Source of the DNA: Streptomyces sp. YIM 121038 | Lineage (GTDB): Bacteria > Actinomycetota > Actinomycetes > Streptomycetales > Streptomycetaceae | DNA length: 64,000 nt | NCBI RefSeq assembly: GCF_006088715.1 | Contig: NZ_CP030772.1 | Span: forward strand, 682,001-746,000 | Direction: 5' to 3' | In this document: positions 35,604 through 44,153 of the stretch, one piece after another | Numbering within the stretch: position 1 is the stretch's first letter | Layout of the letters: each line of letters opens with the position of its first letter | Translations under genes and position numbers: made by a program | Notes under the pieces: generated by a model | The model's input: the letters and a program-made list of their open reading frames with translations, nothing else | Told to the model about the DNA's origin: nothing | Database searches by the model: none

Positions 35604-35763
35604 GGAAGCCCCCTATCTGACCGAGCACATCAACAGGTTCGGCGAGTACAGCACACACGAGCTCGGCATCCAGCCCGAGGCGTACGATCCGAAGCTGGAC
35701 GTCGACTTCACCCAGCTCCGCGACCAGGACCAGGCCGCCGCTGGCTTCGGCCAGGCCGCCTGA
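35604..35763 (+). pseudogene. Tn3-family transposase (TnpA) C-terminal remnant
   Basis: APYLTEHINRFGEYSTHELGIQPEAYDPKLDVDFTQL is the extreme C-terminus of Streptomyces Tn3-type TnpA. Only about 50 codons remain. It abuts the terpene genes, which end 90 bp away on the opposite strand. Confidence 0.82.
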
Positions 35764-35853
35764 CCGGCCGCGGCCGGGTCGGCATCATGAGGGCGATGGA
35801 CGAAACGCGCGAGCTCACCGAGGACGAGCTGGACGACCTACCCGGCGTCGCCT

Positions 35854-37485
35854 TCATGCTCCGCCCCGCTGCTTGCGTGCCGCGAAGTCGGTGAGGGTAA
35901 GTTCCCACTGCACACGCCCGAAGTCTGGCCAGAGCACGTCGGTGAACTGGAGTTCCGCTTCGGCCGCTTGCCACAGCATGAACCCCGACAGGCGCCGCTC
36001 ACCGGAGGTACGCACCACCAACTCGACCGGTGGCTGACCGGCCGTGGCTAGGGACGCCTCGAACTGCTCACGGGTGGGGCCGTCCCATCCGGCGCATGCC
36101 TGCGCTGCCTGGAGGATGTCCCAGGTGCCGTTGTAGGAGCACGCCAGGTTCACCACCATGCCTCCCACCTGCGCGGTACGGATGCGGGCGTCCTCCAGCA
36201 CCTTTGTAAAGGGCTGCGGGAGCAGTGACAGGTCACCGATCGGGACCAAGCGGTACCGGGCCGAGGATGCCAGGGTTTCCACCGCTTGGCGGGTGTACTC
36301 CAGTGCCGCTTCGACCTGCTCGGGTGGGCGCTTGGCCACGTTGTCTGGCGAGGACAGCCACAGGGTCACCACCTCTACCCCCGCCTCGGCGCACCAGCTC
36401 AGCACCGGCGCGAAGCGGGCAGCGCCCTGACACAGGCCCTCGGCCATGGAAACACCGCGAGCGCGCGCCCAGCGCCGGTTACCGTCGGGGACGAACGCCA
36501 CGTGCCGAGGCACCCGCCTAGCGCCTGGCCGAGCGTAACCACTGTCATAGGCCGAGTGGGCCCCGCTGTCCGAGTAACGCGCAGTGCCCAGGCGCAGCCA
36601 CTCATAGGCACCCCGCGGCAGGTCCCGCATCGCCTGCACATGGAAGGAAAGCGCGGCGGCCCCAGGTGCATCCAGAGTTGCGGCCAGTGCCGGCAGACGC
36701 TGCTCCAGATAGAGGAACCGCTGCCCGGCGTCGCGGACCATACAGCGGACGTCGCCGATCGCCTGTTCACGAGTGCAGCCGGTAGTGGCCTCCAGCACGG
36801 TGACCATGTTGCGTACCTCGCCCCGGACCCGCTCGCTCTCCAGCGAAAACAGGTCATTGAGCAGGGCGAACATCCGGAAAGACTCCTCCTCCAAGTCCCG
36901 AACTACTGCGGAGTTGCGGGCCGACTTGGGCAGCTCGTAGTGCCCCACCCGTTCGTTGAGGTCCAAAAACACCGGCAGGCCGACGTTAGCGCGCCGCCAT
37001 TCCAGATAGTCCGCCGGGGACAGCAAGTGCTGCTCGCCCAGGTTCGTCTGCCACATGCGCGTCAGGTCCCGGCGGGCGCGGACACGCCATTGGAGCGACA
37101 TACCCGCGCCCAGGGTCGGCCACAGCGAGCACCACGCCGCACCGACCGCCGTGCGCGCCTTCGTCAGTTCTGGGGCGTCGTCGATCAGGAGATCCAGCAA
37201 GTCCTCGAGGATGTCCCGGGCGCTCTCCGTAGCGCTGTCGGCCTGGTCGTCGACCAGCAGGCCGAACGCAATCATCAGGGCCGCCAGCTCCAGGTGCCGC
37301 CCCCTGGCTCCCGGATAAGTCAGGGCCGCGCACAGTCCCGTACGCATGGACGCGAAGTATCCGGCCTGGTCGGCACCGAGGAGCAGACCCTCCTCCTCCA
37401 GCCACGCCACCACCGCGTCATCGGCCTGCTGCGCGCCCGGAGCACGGCGTACGGGGAAGGGGATGTCCACACGCTCATACGGCAT
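35854..37485 (-). CDS. terpene synthase - cis-prenyltransferase fusion protein
   Basis: A 543-aa two-domain protein. Residues about 1-310 are a class I terpene synthase: DDQAD at 79-83 (DDxxD, Mg2+), the Arg pair in LEWRRANVG near 164 (diphosphate sensor about 46 residues before the next motif), NDLFSLESE at 210-218 (NDxxSxxxE) and WLRLGTARY ending at 304 (RY pair). Residues about 325-543 are a UppS-type cis-prenyltransferase: AFVPDGNRRWARARG (catalytic Asp), VVTLWLSSPDNVAKRP, RTSGERRLSGFMLWQ (diphosphate-binding Arg/Ser) and AEAELQFTDVLWPDF. The His of the usual GHxxG loop is replaced (EGLCQGA), hinting at a short or unusual product. ATG follows GGGAGGCCACCA and overlaps the upstream gene by 11 bp. 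All catalytic motifs of both domains look intact. Confidence 0.88.
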   Translation of the reverse strand: MPYERVDIPFPVRRAPGAQQADDAVVAWLEEEGLLLGADQAGYFASMRTGLCAALTYPGARGRHLELAALMIAFGLLVDDQADSATESARDILEDLLDLLIDDAPELTKARTAVGAAWCSLWPTLGAGMSLQWRVRARRDLTRMWQTNLGEQHLLSPADYLEWRRANVGLPVFLDLNERVGHYELPKSARNSAVVRDLEEESFRMFALLNDLFSLESERVRGEVRNMVTVLEATTGCTREQAIGDVRCMVRDAGQRFLYLEQRLPALAATLDAPGAAALSFHVQAMRDLPRGAYEWLRLGTARYSDSGAHSAYDSGYARPGARRVPRHVAFVPDGNRRWARARGVSMAEGLCQGAARFAPVLSWCAEAGVEVVTLWLSSPDNVAKRPPEQVEAALEYTRQAVETLASSARYRLVPIGDLSLLPQPFTKVLEDARIRTAQVGGMVVNLACSYNGTWDILQAAQACAGWDGPTREQFEASLATAGQPPVELVVRTSGERRLSGFMLWQAAEAELQFTDVLWPDFGRVQWELTLTDFAARKQRGGA

Positions 37486-38548
37486 TGGTGGCCTCCCAAG
37501 CACTTGCGCCCGGGATCGCCAAATCGGTGAGGGTCCGCAGCGCATCCTTGGCGTCAGGCTGGAACGGCGCCGTATCCAGCACATCCAGCGCCTGCCGTCG
37601 GCGGGCGCCGACCATCGCACGCACGATGGCCGGCGCACCGGAGTCGGTGATCAACTCACGCGCTTCCCTTACGCCGTCCTCGTCCAGCCCGCCGTCCGCC
37701 ACCAGATTCCGCAGACGACAGGCGTTGCGCTCTCCAGCGTGGCGCAGAGCCAACGCCAGCACTACCGTGTGCTTGCCATCCCGCAGGTCCGCGCCGCTAG
37801 CCTTTCCCCCGTCCACGTCCTCCAAGTCGTCGTACATCTGGAACGCCTCGCCCAGCGGGTGGGCAAAGGCGCGGCATGCTTCCAACACGGCACCGCCAGC
37901 GCCGGCCAGCGCCGCGCCGATCTGCAACGGTCTCTCCACCGTGTACTTCGTCGTCTTGTAGTGGATCGTCCGCAGCGCGCCCTCCACGCTCCCGAAGTCC
38001 TCGCCGCAGGAGTTGAGGTCGAGCAGTTGGCCGAGGACAACCTCGCTGCGCATGCGGTCGATCACCCCGCGGACCGTGTCGGGTGCGGCTCCCTCCGGCG
38101 CCCCCAGTAGCTCCGCGGACCACGCTTCGCACAGGTCGCCCAGCAGGATCGCCGACCCCTGCCCGAACCAGTCGACACGCGGCACGGAGCTGCGCGCACC
38201 GAAGTCACGGTGCACAGTGGGCCGGCCGTGGCGAGTGTCGGAGCCATCGATCAGATCGTCATGGATGAGCACGTAAGCGTGGAACAACTCCAGGCCGGCG
38301 GCTGCGCGCAGCACAGACCGCTCCAAAGGTCCGGTTGCGACAGCCAGCCAGCCCAAACAGCAGAGCAGTGGGCGCAGTCGCTTACCCCCGCCGTCCAGGA
38401 AGTTGCCCAGCACTTGCAGTGGGATTCCCAGCAGCTGGCCGTCCCCCGCGCGTTCCTTGTGCTCTAAGAAGGTCCGCAGGAACGCCTCGACCTCGCGACG
38501 GATGGCGTGCAGGTCGGTACGGGCATCACCGGTACTTCCGACATTCAT
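37475..38548 (-). CDS. trans-isoprenyl diphosphate synthase (polyprenyl synthetase family)
   Basis: A 357-aa all-alpha prenyl chain-elongating enzyme making GPP, FPP or GGPP. GGGKRLRP (residues 53-60) binds IPP; the first Asp-rich motif is HDDLIDGSDTRHGRP (DDLID 97-101) and the second YDDLEDVDG (DDLED 240-244); YKTTKYTVERPLQIG holds the KT/T block. Tyr at the fifth position before the first motif and no large insertion favour a C15-C20 product, but this is weak. It is the first gene of a two-gene unit and shares 11 bp with the terpene synthase fusion, so the proteins are made together. ATG 38548 is followed upstream by about 270 bp that should hold the promoter. Confidence 0.93.
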   Translation of the reverse strand: MNVGSTGDARTDLHAIRREVEAFLRTFLEHKERAGDGQLLGIPLQVLGNFLDGGGKRLRPLLCCLGWLAVATGPLERSVLRAAAGLELFHAYVLIHDDLIDGSDTRHGRPTVHRDFGARSSVPRVDWFGQGSAILLGDLCEAWSAELLGAPEGAAPDTVRGVIDRMRSEVVLGQLLDLNSCGEDFGSVEGALRTIHYKTTKYTVERPLQIGAALAGAGGAVLEACRAFAHPLGEAFQMYDDLEDVDGGKASGADLRDGKHTVVLALALRHAGERNACRLRNLVADGGLDEDGVREARELITDSGAPAIVRAMVGARRRQALDVLDTAPFQPDAKDALRTLTDLAIPGASAWEATNAV

Positions 38549-38821
38549 TCGCAGAACCCGCCTCTCAGGCCCCGAACAGATTCGGGCGCATTCGACTCAA
38601 CTCTCAGAGGAACGCCGTCGGGCGGGTAGAGTCGCGTGCCCGGCGCACGGAGGTACTCGGGAATGAGAGCGCGTCCCCCCTGGTGGAACTTCTCACAAAT
38701 GAGTAGTTCTGAGAGACCGGAGACTCTCACCGGACCATGTCCGGTTTGCCCCTGATCTTCGTCCTCACAACCTCTCGCACAACAGCCTTCGCATCATGCC
38801 CCTCGCGATAGGTTCTGCGGC
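38549..38821. other. promoter region of the terpene operon
   Basis: No gene recognised. The stretch separates the divergent terpene operon and resolvase remnant and should carry the operon promoter; no clear -35/-10 pair or dyad could be chosen by eye. Confidence 0.35.
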
Positions 38822-39476
38822 ATGCCAGACCTCGCCAAACCGGCCGCTGCCGTAGAACAGTTCGACTGCCCCACCTGTGAAGTGCCCGCCGGAAGCACCT
38901 GCCGGACCCACGGCGGCAAAGTCGCCCCGAAGTACCACACCCCCGCGCTTCATGCTCGTCCCCCAGCTCCGCGCCGAGCTGGAGGTGAAGACCCCCGCCG
39001 ATCGAGGCCCCCGCCGCGCATGGGAGATGGGCCCTGCGATCGACGCTGCGGTGCCCGAGGCCACAACAAAGCCCACGAGGGTGGGGTACGCCCGGTGCAG
39101 TACCGCCTAGCAGGAGCTTCAGAGTCAGCTCGATGCGCTCCAGGAAGCCGGGTACTGATCTGGTCTTCTCGGAGAAGACCAGATCAGTACCCGGGTCAAG
39201 ATCCGGCCCGAGTTCGTCAAGGCGATGGACTTCGCCCGCACCATCAAGAAGGCCGTCCCGCACCAGCGGGTGATCTTCACCGCGTATGAGATGAAGCGCC
39301 TGGGCCGCGGTGCCGCCGAGCTGCTCACAATCGCGGAAGACCTGCGCCACCACAACATCCAGCTCGAACTCCTCACCGGCCCCCTCCAGGGGGTCTACGA
39401 CCCCTCCGGGCACGGCGCCGCCCTGTTCGCGTTCTTCGCGGCGATGGCCGATACTGATCTCGGCGCGTCAGGGTGA
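38822..39476 (+). pseudogene. Tn3-type serine resolvase remnant
   Basis: FDCPTCEVPAGSTCRTHGGKVAPKYHTP (zinc-ribbon-like leader), FMLVPQLRAELEVKTPADRGPRRAWEMG, then PTRVGYARCSTA (catalytic Ser of YARCST) and, after frame breaks, VKAMDFARTIKKAVPHQRVIF, EMKRLGRGAAELLTIAEDLRHHNIQLELLTGPLQGVYDPSGHGAALFAFFAAMADTDL. A TAG follows the Ser motif and a 23-bp hairpin replaces part of the gene. The 3' HTH domain is removed by the IS630 fragment. Confidence 0.85.
39148..39194. repeat. perfect 23-bp inverted repeat with 1-nt loop
   Basis: Arms 39148-39170 and 39172-39194 pair exactly around a single G. It lies in the resolvase remnant where related genes encode an RIFSEKIST-like stretch, itself a partial palindrome (GATCTTCTC/GAGAAGATC). 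Confidence 0.9.
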
Positions 39477-40105
39477 TGTGGGGGTATCCAGGGGCAGGCC
39501 GGTTTCGGCTATGAATCCGTTGAGGATGCCGGGGCGGTACTGGAGACGTTTGAGCCGGTTGCGGACGAGTGCCTCGAGACGGTCGAGAGTGGCAACGGCG
39601 AGGTTGGCCAGGCTCCGTTTGATATGCGCCCACGCCCATTTGCACCGGGTCCAGCTGCGGCGAGTAGGCGAGCAGCAGGAACACCGTCAGCCACGCGCGT
39701 CCAGAGATCAGCTGCCGCATCGTCTTGGAGACATGGGTGTTGAGCCGGTCCCACACCAGCACGAGGGGCGCCTTGACCAGCTGGTGGACCCCGTCCGGGA
39801 GCGCGATGCAGTCGCGTTCGCTCATGCTGCGCCGCTGGCCCTTGCCCGCGGGGTGACGGAGCGGGCGGTGGCACAACCAGGTACGCGAGCCCGGCCGCCA
39901 GGCGATCAGCCCGGCCACCGACAGCCGCCCGGAGCGCCGCCCGCTGACCGTCACGACCGGGGTGATGCCGCGCCGGCCCCAGGTGCGTCCACGGGGCGGC
40001 CGACGGGTGAAGCCTGCCTCGTCCTCGAAGCAGATGGGAATGGCGTCCCCGGGGCAGCGACAGCGCCGCGTCGGCCGGATGCACGTTCGATGCGTCCAGA
40101 CGGCG
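39470..40105 (-). pseudogene. IS630-family transposase, catalytic half
   Basis: CFEDEAGFTRRPPRGRTWGRRGITPVVTVSGRRSGRLSVAGLIAW (first Asp in EDEAG), LVLVWDRLNTHVSKTMRQLI (second Asp) and LLAYSPQLDPV, after which a shift gives EWAWAHIKRSLANLAVATL (final Glu) and the C-terminus. The N-terminal HTH half is absent here but is found on the plus strand at 27.5-28.0 kb. Confidence 0.85.
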
Positions 40106-40465
40106 TCAGGCACACCGCGAGACCGTGACGAAAACCGTGGCCAGCAGCCGCTCATGGCCCCACTCCAGCCGCAGCCGCACCAGCCCCTCCGGACCCCTCA
40201 CCAGAGGCCAGCACCGGTGCACGGCCTCCGCCTCGCGCCGCTCCCGCAGCTGAAGGTGGTCCTGGAATAGCTGGCGCAGGACCACTCGCCCGCGCGTGTC
40301 GATGAATTCCTCCAGCTCGTGATAGCTCAACTCGCCCGCGGCCGGGGCCTGGAGATCCTTCACGAGGGTGCCGAACAATTTCGTCGTGGCCTCAAAGGAG
40401 TCAGACTCCCAGAGCACGTAATAGCATTCTACCTGGCTCTTCTTCCTACGGGGGTTGCTTGTCAC
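40106..40465 (-). pseudogene. ISKra4-family transposase, N-terminal fragment
   Basis: SFEATTKLFGTLVKDLQAPAAGELSYHELEEFIDTRGRVVLRQLFQDHLQLRERREAEAV corresponds to the start of ISKra4 transposases, whose hallmark is LLRQLFQDHLxLR. It ends at ATVFVTVSR where the zinc-binding and DDE parts should follow; such a C-terminal half lies at 21.1-21.9 kb. Confidence 0.75.
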
Positions 40466-40489
40466 TTCCGACGGTAGGAAGAAGAGCCC

Positions 40490-40745
40490 TCACCCGCCAG
40501 AGTCCTCCCCAGGGCCACCGGTGTGCTCCACCAGGCCGAACAGCCCAGGACTGCGCTCGGTCAGCCACCCCCTGGGGGCCAGACGCTTCAGCCTCACCCG
40601 CATCGACTCCACCTTCTAGGCCCCCTCACCCAGCCCCAACACCGGACGCAGCGCCTTCGACCGCATCGCAGAGCCCGCGTCCGCGAGGGTCTCCAGGACC
40701 TCCTGATACACCTCCAGCAACACCAGCACATCCAGGCCCGACCGC
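40490..40745 (-). pseudogene. unassigned coding remnant
   Basis: Minus-strand pieces WRSGLDVLVLLEVYQEVLETLADAGSAMRSKALRPVLGLGEG and RVRLKRLAPRGWLTERSPGLFGL look like part of a winged-helix or transposase-associated protein, with a TAG between them. The family is not recognised. Confidence 0.35.
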
Positions 40746-41571
40746 CACACCGTGGCTTGAACGGGTGTGGTGCTGGTCGTGGCCGGTCCAGTGGGCGTCG
40801 AGCCGGATGATGTTGAGCGCGGTAGCGGAGAAGGTGTGTTGGAGGCGGACTTTCGGCAGGCCGCGGTAGCGGGCCCGACGAATTCCGGTGATGTCGAGGG
40901 CCTGGTTGGTGGTTCCCTCGACGCCGACGCGGAGGGCGTACTCGTTCTTCCAGGTGTCGGTCTTCTGCTCGGCACGGGCCCGGGCGAGGTTCTCGTGGAG
41001 TTCCTCGGGTCGCAGGGTCAGCATGCGGCGCCCGAGTCTCGAGGTGGTGCACTCCTGCTGGAAGGGGCAGTCACAGCAGGTCAGGACGCTGAAGGCGATC
41101 ACGATGGCGTCGGTGCCGTGCTGTGTGACGGGGTTCCAGTGGGAGCTGGTTTTCCCGGCGGGGCAGCGGACCTGCCTGGTCTTCCAGTTGATGGTGAAGG
41201 CGGTTTTGTCGAAGCCGTCGGCGCCCTTGGCCCGCGCGGAGTGGTCCAGGAGGACCGGGGTGACCATACGGATGCCGTTCTTCATGGCCTTGGTGATCAA
41301 GTCGGCCGACGGGTAGGCGGAGTCGAGGTAGTGCTCGGCCGGTTTCAGGCCGTGCTTCGCGAGGCTCTGCTGGACGGGGGCGGTGGCCTTCACGTCGGGC
41401 ACGGTTGCGTCAGTGGTGTGCACGTCGGTGATCAGATTCGGCATCTTCCCGGCTCCGGCGTCGGGGAGAGTGCCGCACGTTTCGCTGAGATGGATCTTGT
41501 AGCCCATCCAGAACAGGTCCTCGCCCTTGGCCGCCCAGCGTGCGTCCGCGTCGTAGGGGGAGGCCAGACGG
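40746..41571 (-). pseudogene. IS1182-family transposase, C-terminal half
   Basis: LASPYDADARWAAKGEDLFWMGYKIHLSETC, LITDVHTTDATVPDVKATAPVQQSLAKHGLKPAEHYLDSAYPSADLI (second Asp in LDSAY), VRCPAGKTSSHW and CPFQQECTTSRLGRRMLTLRPEELHENLARARAEQKTDTWKNEYALRVGVEGTTNQAL (Glu) with RRARYRGLPKVRLQHTFSATALNIIRLDAHW. The first half is replaced by IS3 copy 2, whose end joins it in frame. Confidence 0.88.
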
Positions 41572-41602
41572 TGGAGTTCCACCGCGACTGGACAGTCGGT
41601 CG

Positions 41603-42496
41603 TTACGCTGTGAGGGTGTGAGTTTGTTCGTGGCGCTGACGCGTCTCGAGCGGGGTGGGACAGCCCCGCTGCGGATGCTTGCGCAGGCGTCGGCGGTTGC
41701 AGAAGGTCTCGGCGAGGGAGGAGATCTCCGCTCTCGCGGTGGCCCGGTCGGGCCAGATACGGGTGTTGATCTCCTCTTTCAGCACGGCGAAAAAGGCTCT
41801 CGGCCGCGGCGTTATCGTAACAGGAGCCCGTTCTTCCCACGCTCTGCCTCAGGTTCAACTTGCCTATGTCGCGGCGCAGTTCACCCGAGGTGTTCGCTGC
41901 CGCGGTCCGAATGTGCGATGCAGCCGGGTTTCAGAGGGCCACGGCCAGCGGCCGTCATCAGCGCGTCGACGACCAGGCCGGCGCGATGGTGGTCGGCCAT
42001 CGAGTAGCCGGCTGTCTCGTGGGTGGCCGGGTCCAGCCAGGTCGCGAGGGAGAGCCGGCCCTCGGCGGTGGGGATGTGGGTGACGTCGCCGACCGGCTCG
42101 GTGCCTGGCGTGTGCGCGGTGAAGTCGCGGCCGGGCAGGGCGCGTGCGGGCACGGCCTTCTTCACCTGCCGGGTCAGGTTCCGGCGCCTGCGGCGGGTCA
42201 CGCCGCTGATGCCGCGCTCACGCATGATGCGCTCGATCCGCTTGCGGTTCACTCGCCTGCCCAGGCGTCGGAGTTCGGCGTGGACGCGTGGGGCACCGTA
42301 GGTGCCCCTGGAGACGGTGTGCAGCACGGTGATCTCGTGCGCGAGGGCCTCGTCGGCCGCTTTCCGGGCGGCCCGGGCCTTCGCGGCGGCCTGCCAGGCG
42401 TAGAAGTGAGGAGCGGGCCACACTCAGCAGCCGGCACAGGAAAGCGATGCCATGGATGGTCTTCCCCGCCTCGATGAACGCGAACGTGTCGTTCAC
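41603..42496 (-). pseudogene. IS3 OrfB (copy 2), same three frame breaks
   Basis: Same protein pieces and breaks as copy 1, with Asp in GDVTHI, Asp in HSDRGSE and Glu in NAAAES. It cannot make a functional transposase as read. Confidence 0.88.
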
Positions 42497-42792
42497 CGGT
42501 CGCTCTCCTTCGCGAAGAAGACCGCGGCTTTTCGCAGTACCTCGATCGTCTTGGCCTGCTCGGCAGCGAGCCTGCGCAGCCGCTTGAGCTCCTCGCGCTC
42601 CGCCGTACTGAGCTCGCCGGGGCGGCCTTCACCGCGGTCGGTCTTGGCCTGCTTGTACCAGCCGCGCAGCGACTCCGGGCTGACCCCGACCTCCCGGGCG
42701 ACCTCGGCGACCGTGCGGCCCGTGGAGCCGACGAGCGCGATCGCATCCCCTTTGGACTCCGCGGTGTACCGCTCCGTGTACTTACTTCCCAC
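42493..42792 (-). CDS. IS3 OrfA (copy 2)
   Basis: Identical 99-aa HTH/zipper protein to copy 1, overlapping OrfB by 4 bp. Confidence 0.88.
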   Translation of the reverse strand: MGSKYTERYTAESKGDAIALVGSTGRTVAEVAREVGVSPESLRGWYKQAKTDRGEGRPGELSTAEREELKRLRRLAAEQAKTIEVLRKAAVFFAKESDR

Positions 42793-42859
42793 CCGGCACT
42801 GCTTTCCCTGGGCTCACATGTCCCCGTATCCAGGCACCCAAGCAACAGGTGGAACTTCA

Positions 42860-43265
42860 CCACCCCCTCATCCAGAAGGTAAGAGCGATCAGCATCCACG
42901 GCCAGCCCAGCAGGGAAAACCCCAGCTCAGCCAGTCACTCAAAACGAGCCGGACCCGTTTGAAATGGTGGGGGGATGCAAGCGAAGCATCAGTTACCGCG
43001 CCAGCCGCCGACTTTACCAATCCGTGATGGACCCGAGTGCGCAGGAGCGCTCTTTTGAATGCCCCCGCCCCTATATACGCGCCGCGCTCACTCCCCCCAG
43101 TGAACTTCGTGTCAAGTGCATAGACCAATGCTTGGTGTGCACGTTGCACTGGCGGGGCCTCACGAGCGGTGCGGTGCTGACGCCGAAGTGCCCAGCACAC
43201 CCGTTCTTTCGCCGTGGTGCGGTGTCGGTAGACGCCGCAGGGACTGCTGCAGAAGGGAAGCTGTG
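42860..43265. other. no supported gene
   Basis: Between IS3 copy 2 and the next gene. A minus-strand segment could encode a hydrophobic stretch (LLGWPWMLIALTFWMRGW) but has no start or ribosome site. Confidence 0.3.
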
Positions 43266-43730
43266 ATGGCACTGATGAGAATGAGGTTTGGCGCTTCAGA
43301 GTGGCTTGCAGCCGCTTCCGAGGATCCTCGGGCTTGTAAGCGTGAGTGGCGACTGAGCATCTGTGGGATTGCGCTGCTTCCAGCGGGACGCCTGTGGGAC
43401 GTTCTGATCGTTCCGGAGGAGCTGGGGTTGCGTGTCGCCGACATTCTCAACGACCTGCCGCTGCTAAGGCCTGGACCTATCCTATGGGATGCCAGGCACT
43501 GTCAGGTGGGCTTCTTCGTACCGCTGGGCACCGCGTCCCACGCCAAAACCGGTAAGTGGTGCCCTGGCCTGCGCTGTGCGAGCAGCGGCGTGTGGATCAC
43601 AGCCCCAGCGCCTTACCGTCGCTGGGGATCTCTACGCTGGCTGGTTCCCCCCGACGGCGTCGGCACACTCAACCGGCCAGAAGTCCTAGAGCTAACACTC
43701 CGGCGCACCGTACACTCCCTTCAGTTGTAG
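43266..43730 (+). CDS. hypothetical protein, possibly related to primase/polymerase-associated proteins
   Basis: 154 aa. WRLSICGIALLPAGRLWDVLIVPEELGLRVADILND, PGPILWDARHCQVGFFVPLGTASH and SSGVWITAPAPYRRWGSLRWLVPPDGVGTLNRPEVLELTLRRTV follow the layout of small Streptomyces proteins often labelled DNA primase/polymerase-like or hypothetical: a WDV strand, a VGFFVPLGT strand and a closing WLVPPDG. No catalytic residues can be assigned. ATG 43266 follows a purine-rich GAAGGGAAG. The gene is isolated between IS3 and IS701 debris; its frame is intact. Confidence 0.6.
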   Translation: MALMRMRFGASEWLAAASEDPRACKREWRLSICGIALLPAGRLWDVLIVPEELGLRVADILNDLPLLRPGPILWDARHCQVGFFVPLGTASHAKTGKWCPGLRCASSGVWITAPAPYRRWGSLRWLVPPDGVGTLNRPEVLELTLRRTVHSLQL

Positions 43731-43783
43731 GTCAGCGGGCCCGCTGTCGTTCCCTGATCTCCCGGCTCGGGTAACACCTGGTC

Positions 43784-44153
43784 ATGCAGGTGAAGTTGCT
43801 GGACGTCGCGGAGTCCGTGGCCGATCGGGAACGTGCAGAGGAGTGGAGGCGCCAGCTCGAAGAGCTGATCCTTCGGGTAGGGAAGATCTTCCCTCGTGAC
43901 GAGCTGGAATGCCGTGCGGCCCTGTGCCTGCGCGGACTGCTGGCTCCTGTCTCCCGCAAGAACGGCTGGCAGTTGTCCGAGCAGGTGGTGAGACGAGCCC
44001 GTGGGGCCAGCAGCACCTGCTGGACCGTGCGGTGTGGGACGTGGACGGGCTGCGCGACTTCACTCGTCGCTATGTTGTCGGGGGTCTAACCGGCGATGGT
44101 GAGGGCGCCGGTCCGGGCGGGTGCGGGGTACTGGTGGTCGACGAGACCGGCTT
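43784..44153 (+). pseudogene. IS701-family transposase, N-terminal remnant
   Basis: ERAEEWRRQLEELILRVGKIFPRDELECRAALCLRGLLAPVSRKNGWQLSEQ, then after a frame break WGQQHLLDRAVWDVDGLRDFTRRYVVGGL and GGCGVLVVDETG with the first catalytic Asp. It stops there, at the ISL3 element. Confidence 0.82.

Larger units (their letters stand above)
41572..42859 (-). mobile_element. IS3-family element (IS3 copy 2, inverted)
   Basis: Reverse orientation of the unit at 28358-29645, with no difference noticed by eye, including all three frame breaks in orfB. Flanks read in element orientation are TGG before and CCG after. Confidence 0.9.

Noticed and set aside
35787..35894. Short plus-strand frame starting MRAMDETRELTEDELDDLPGV
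   Set aside because: Acidic start looks gene-like, but it runs into the antisense of the terpene synthase fusion and stops; at most a truncated 5' end.
40626..41858. Continuous frame joining IS3 OrfB and IS1182 transposase
   Set aside because: Accidental in-frame junction at the IS3 end; the two parts are from different families.
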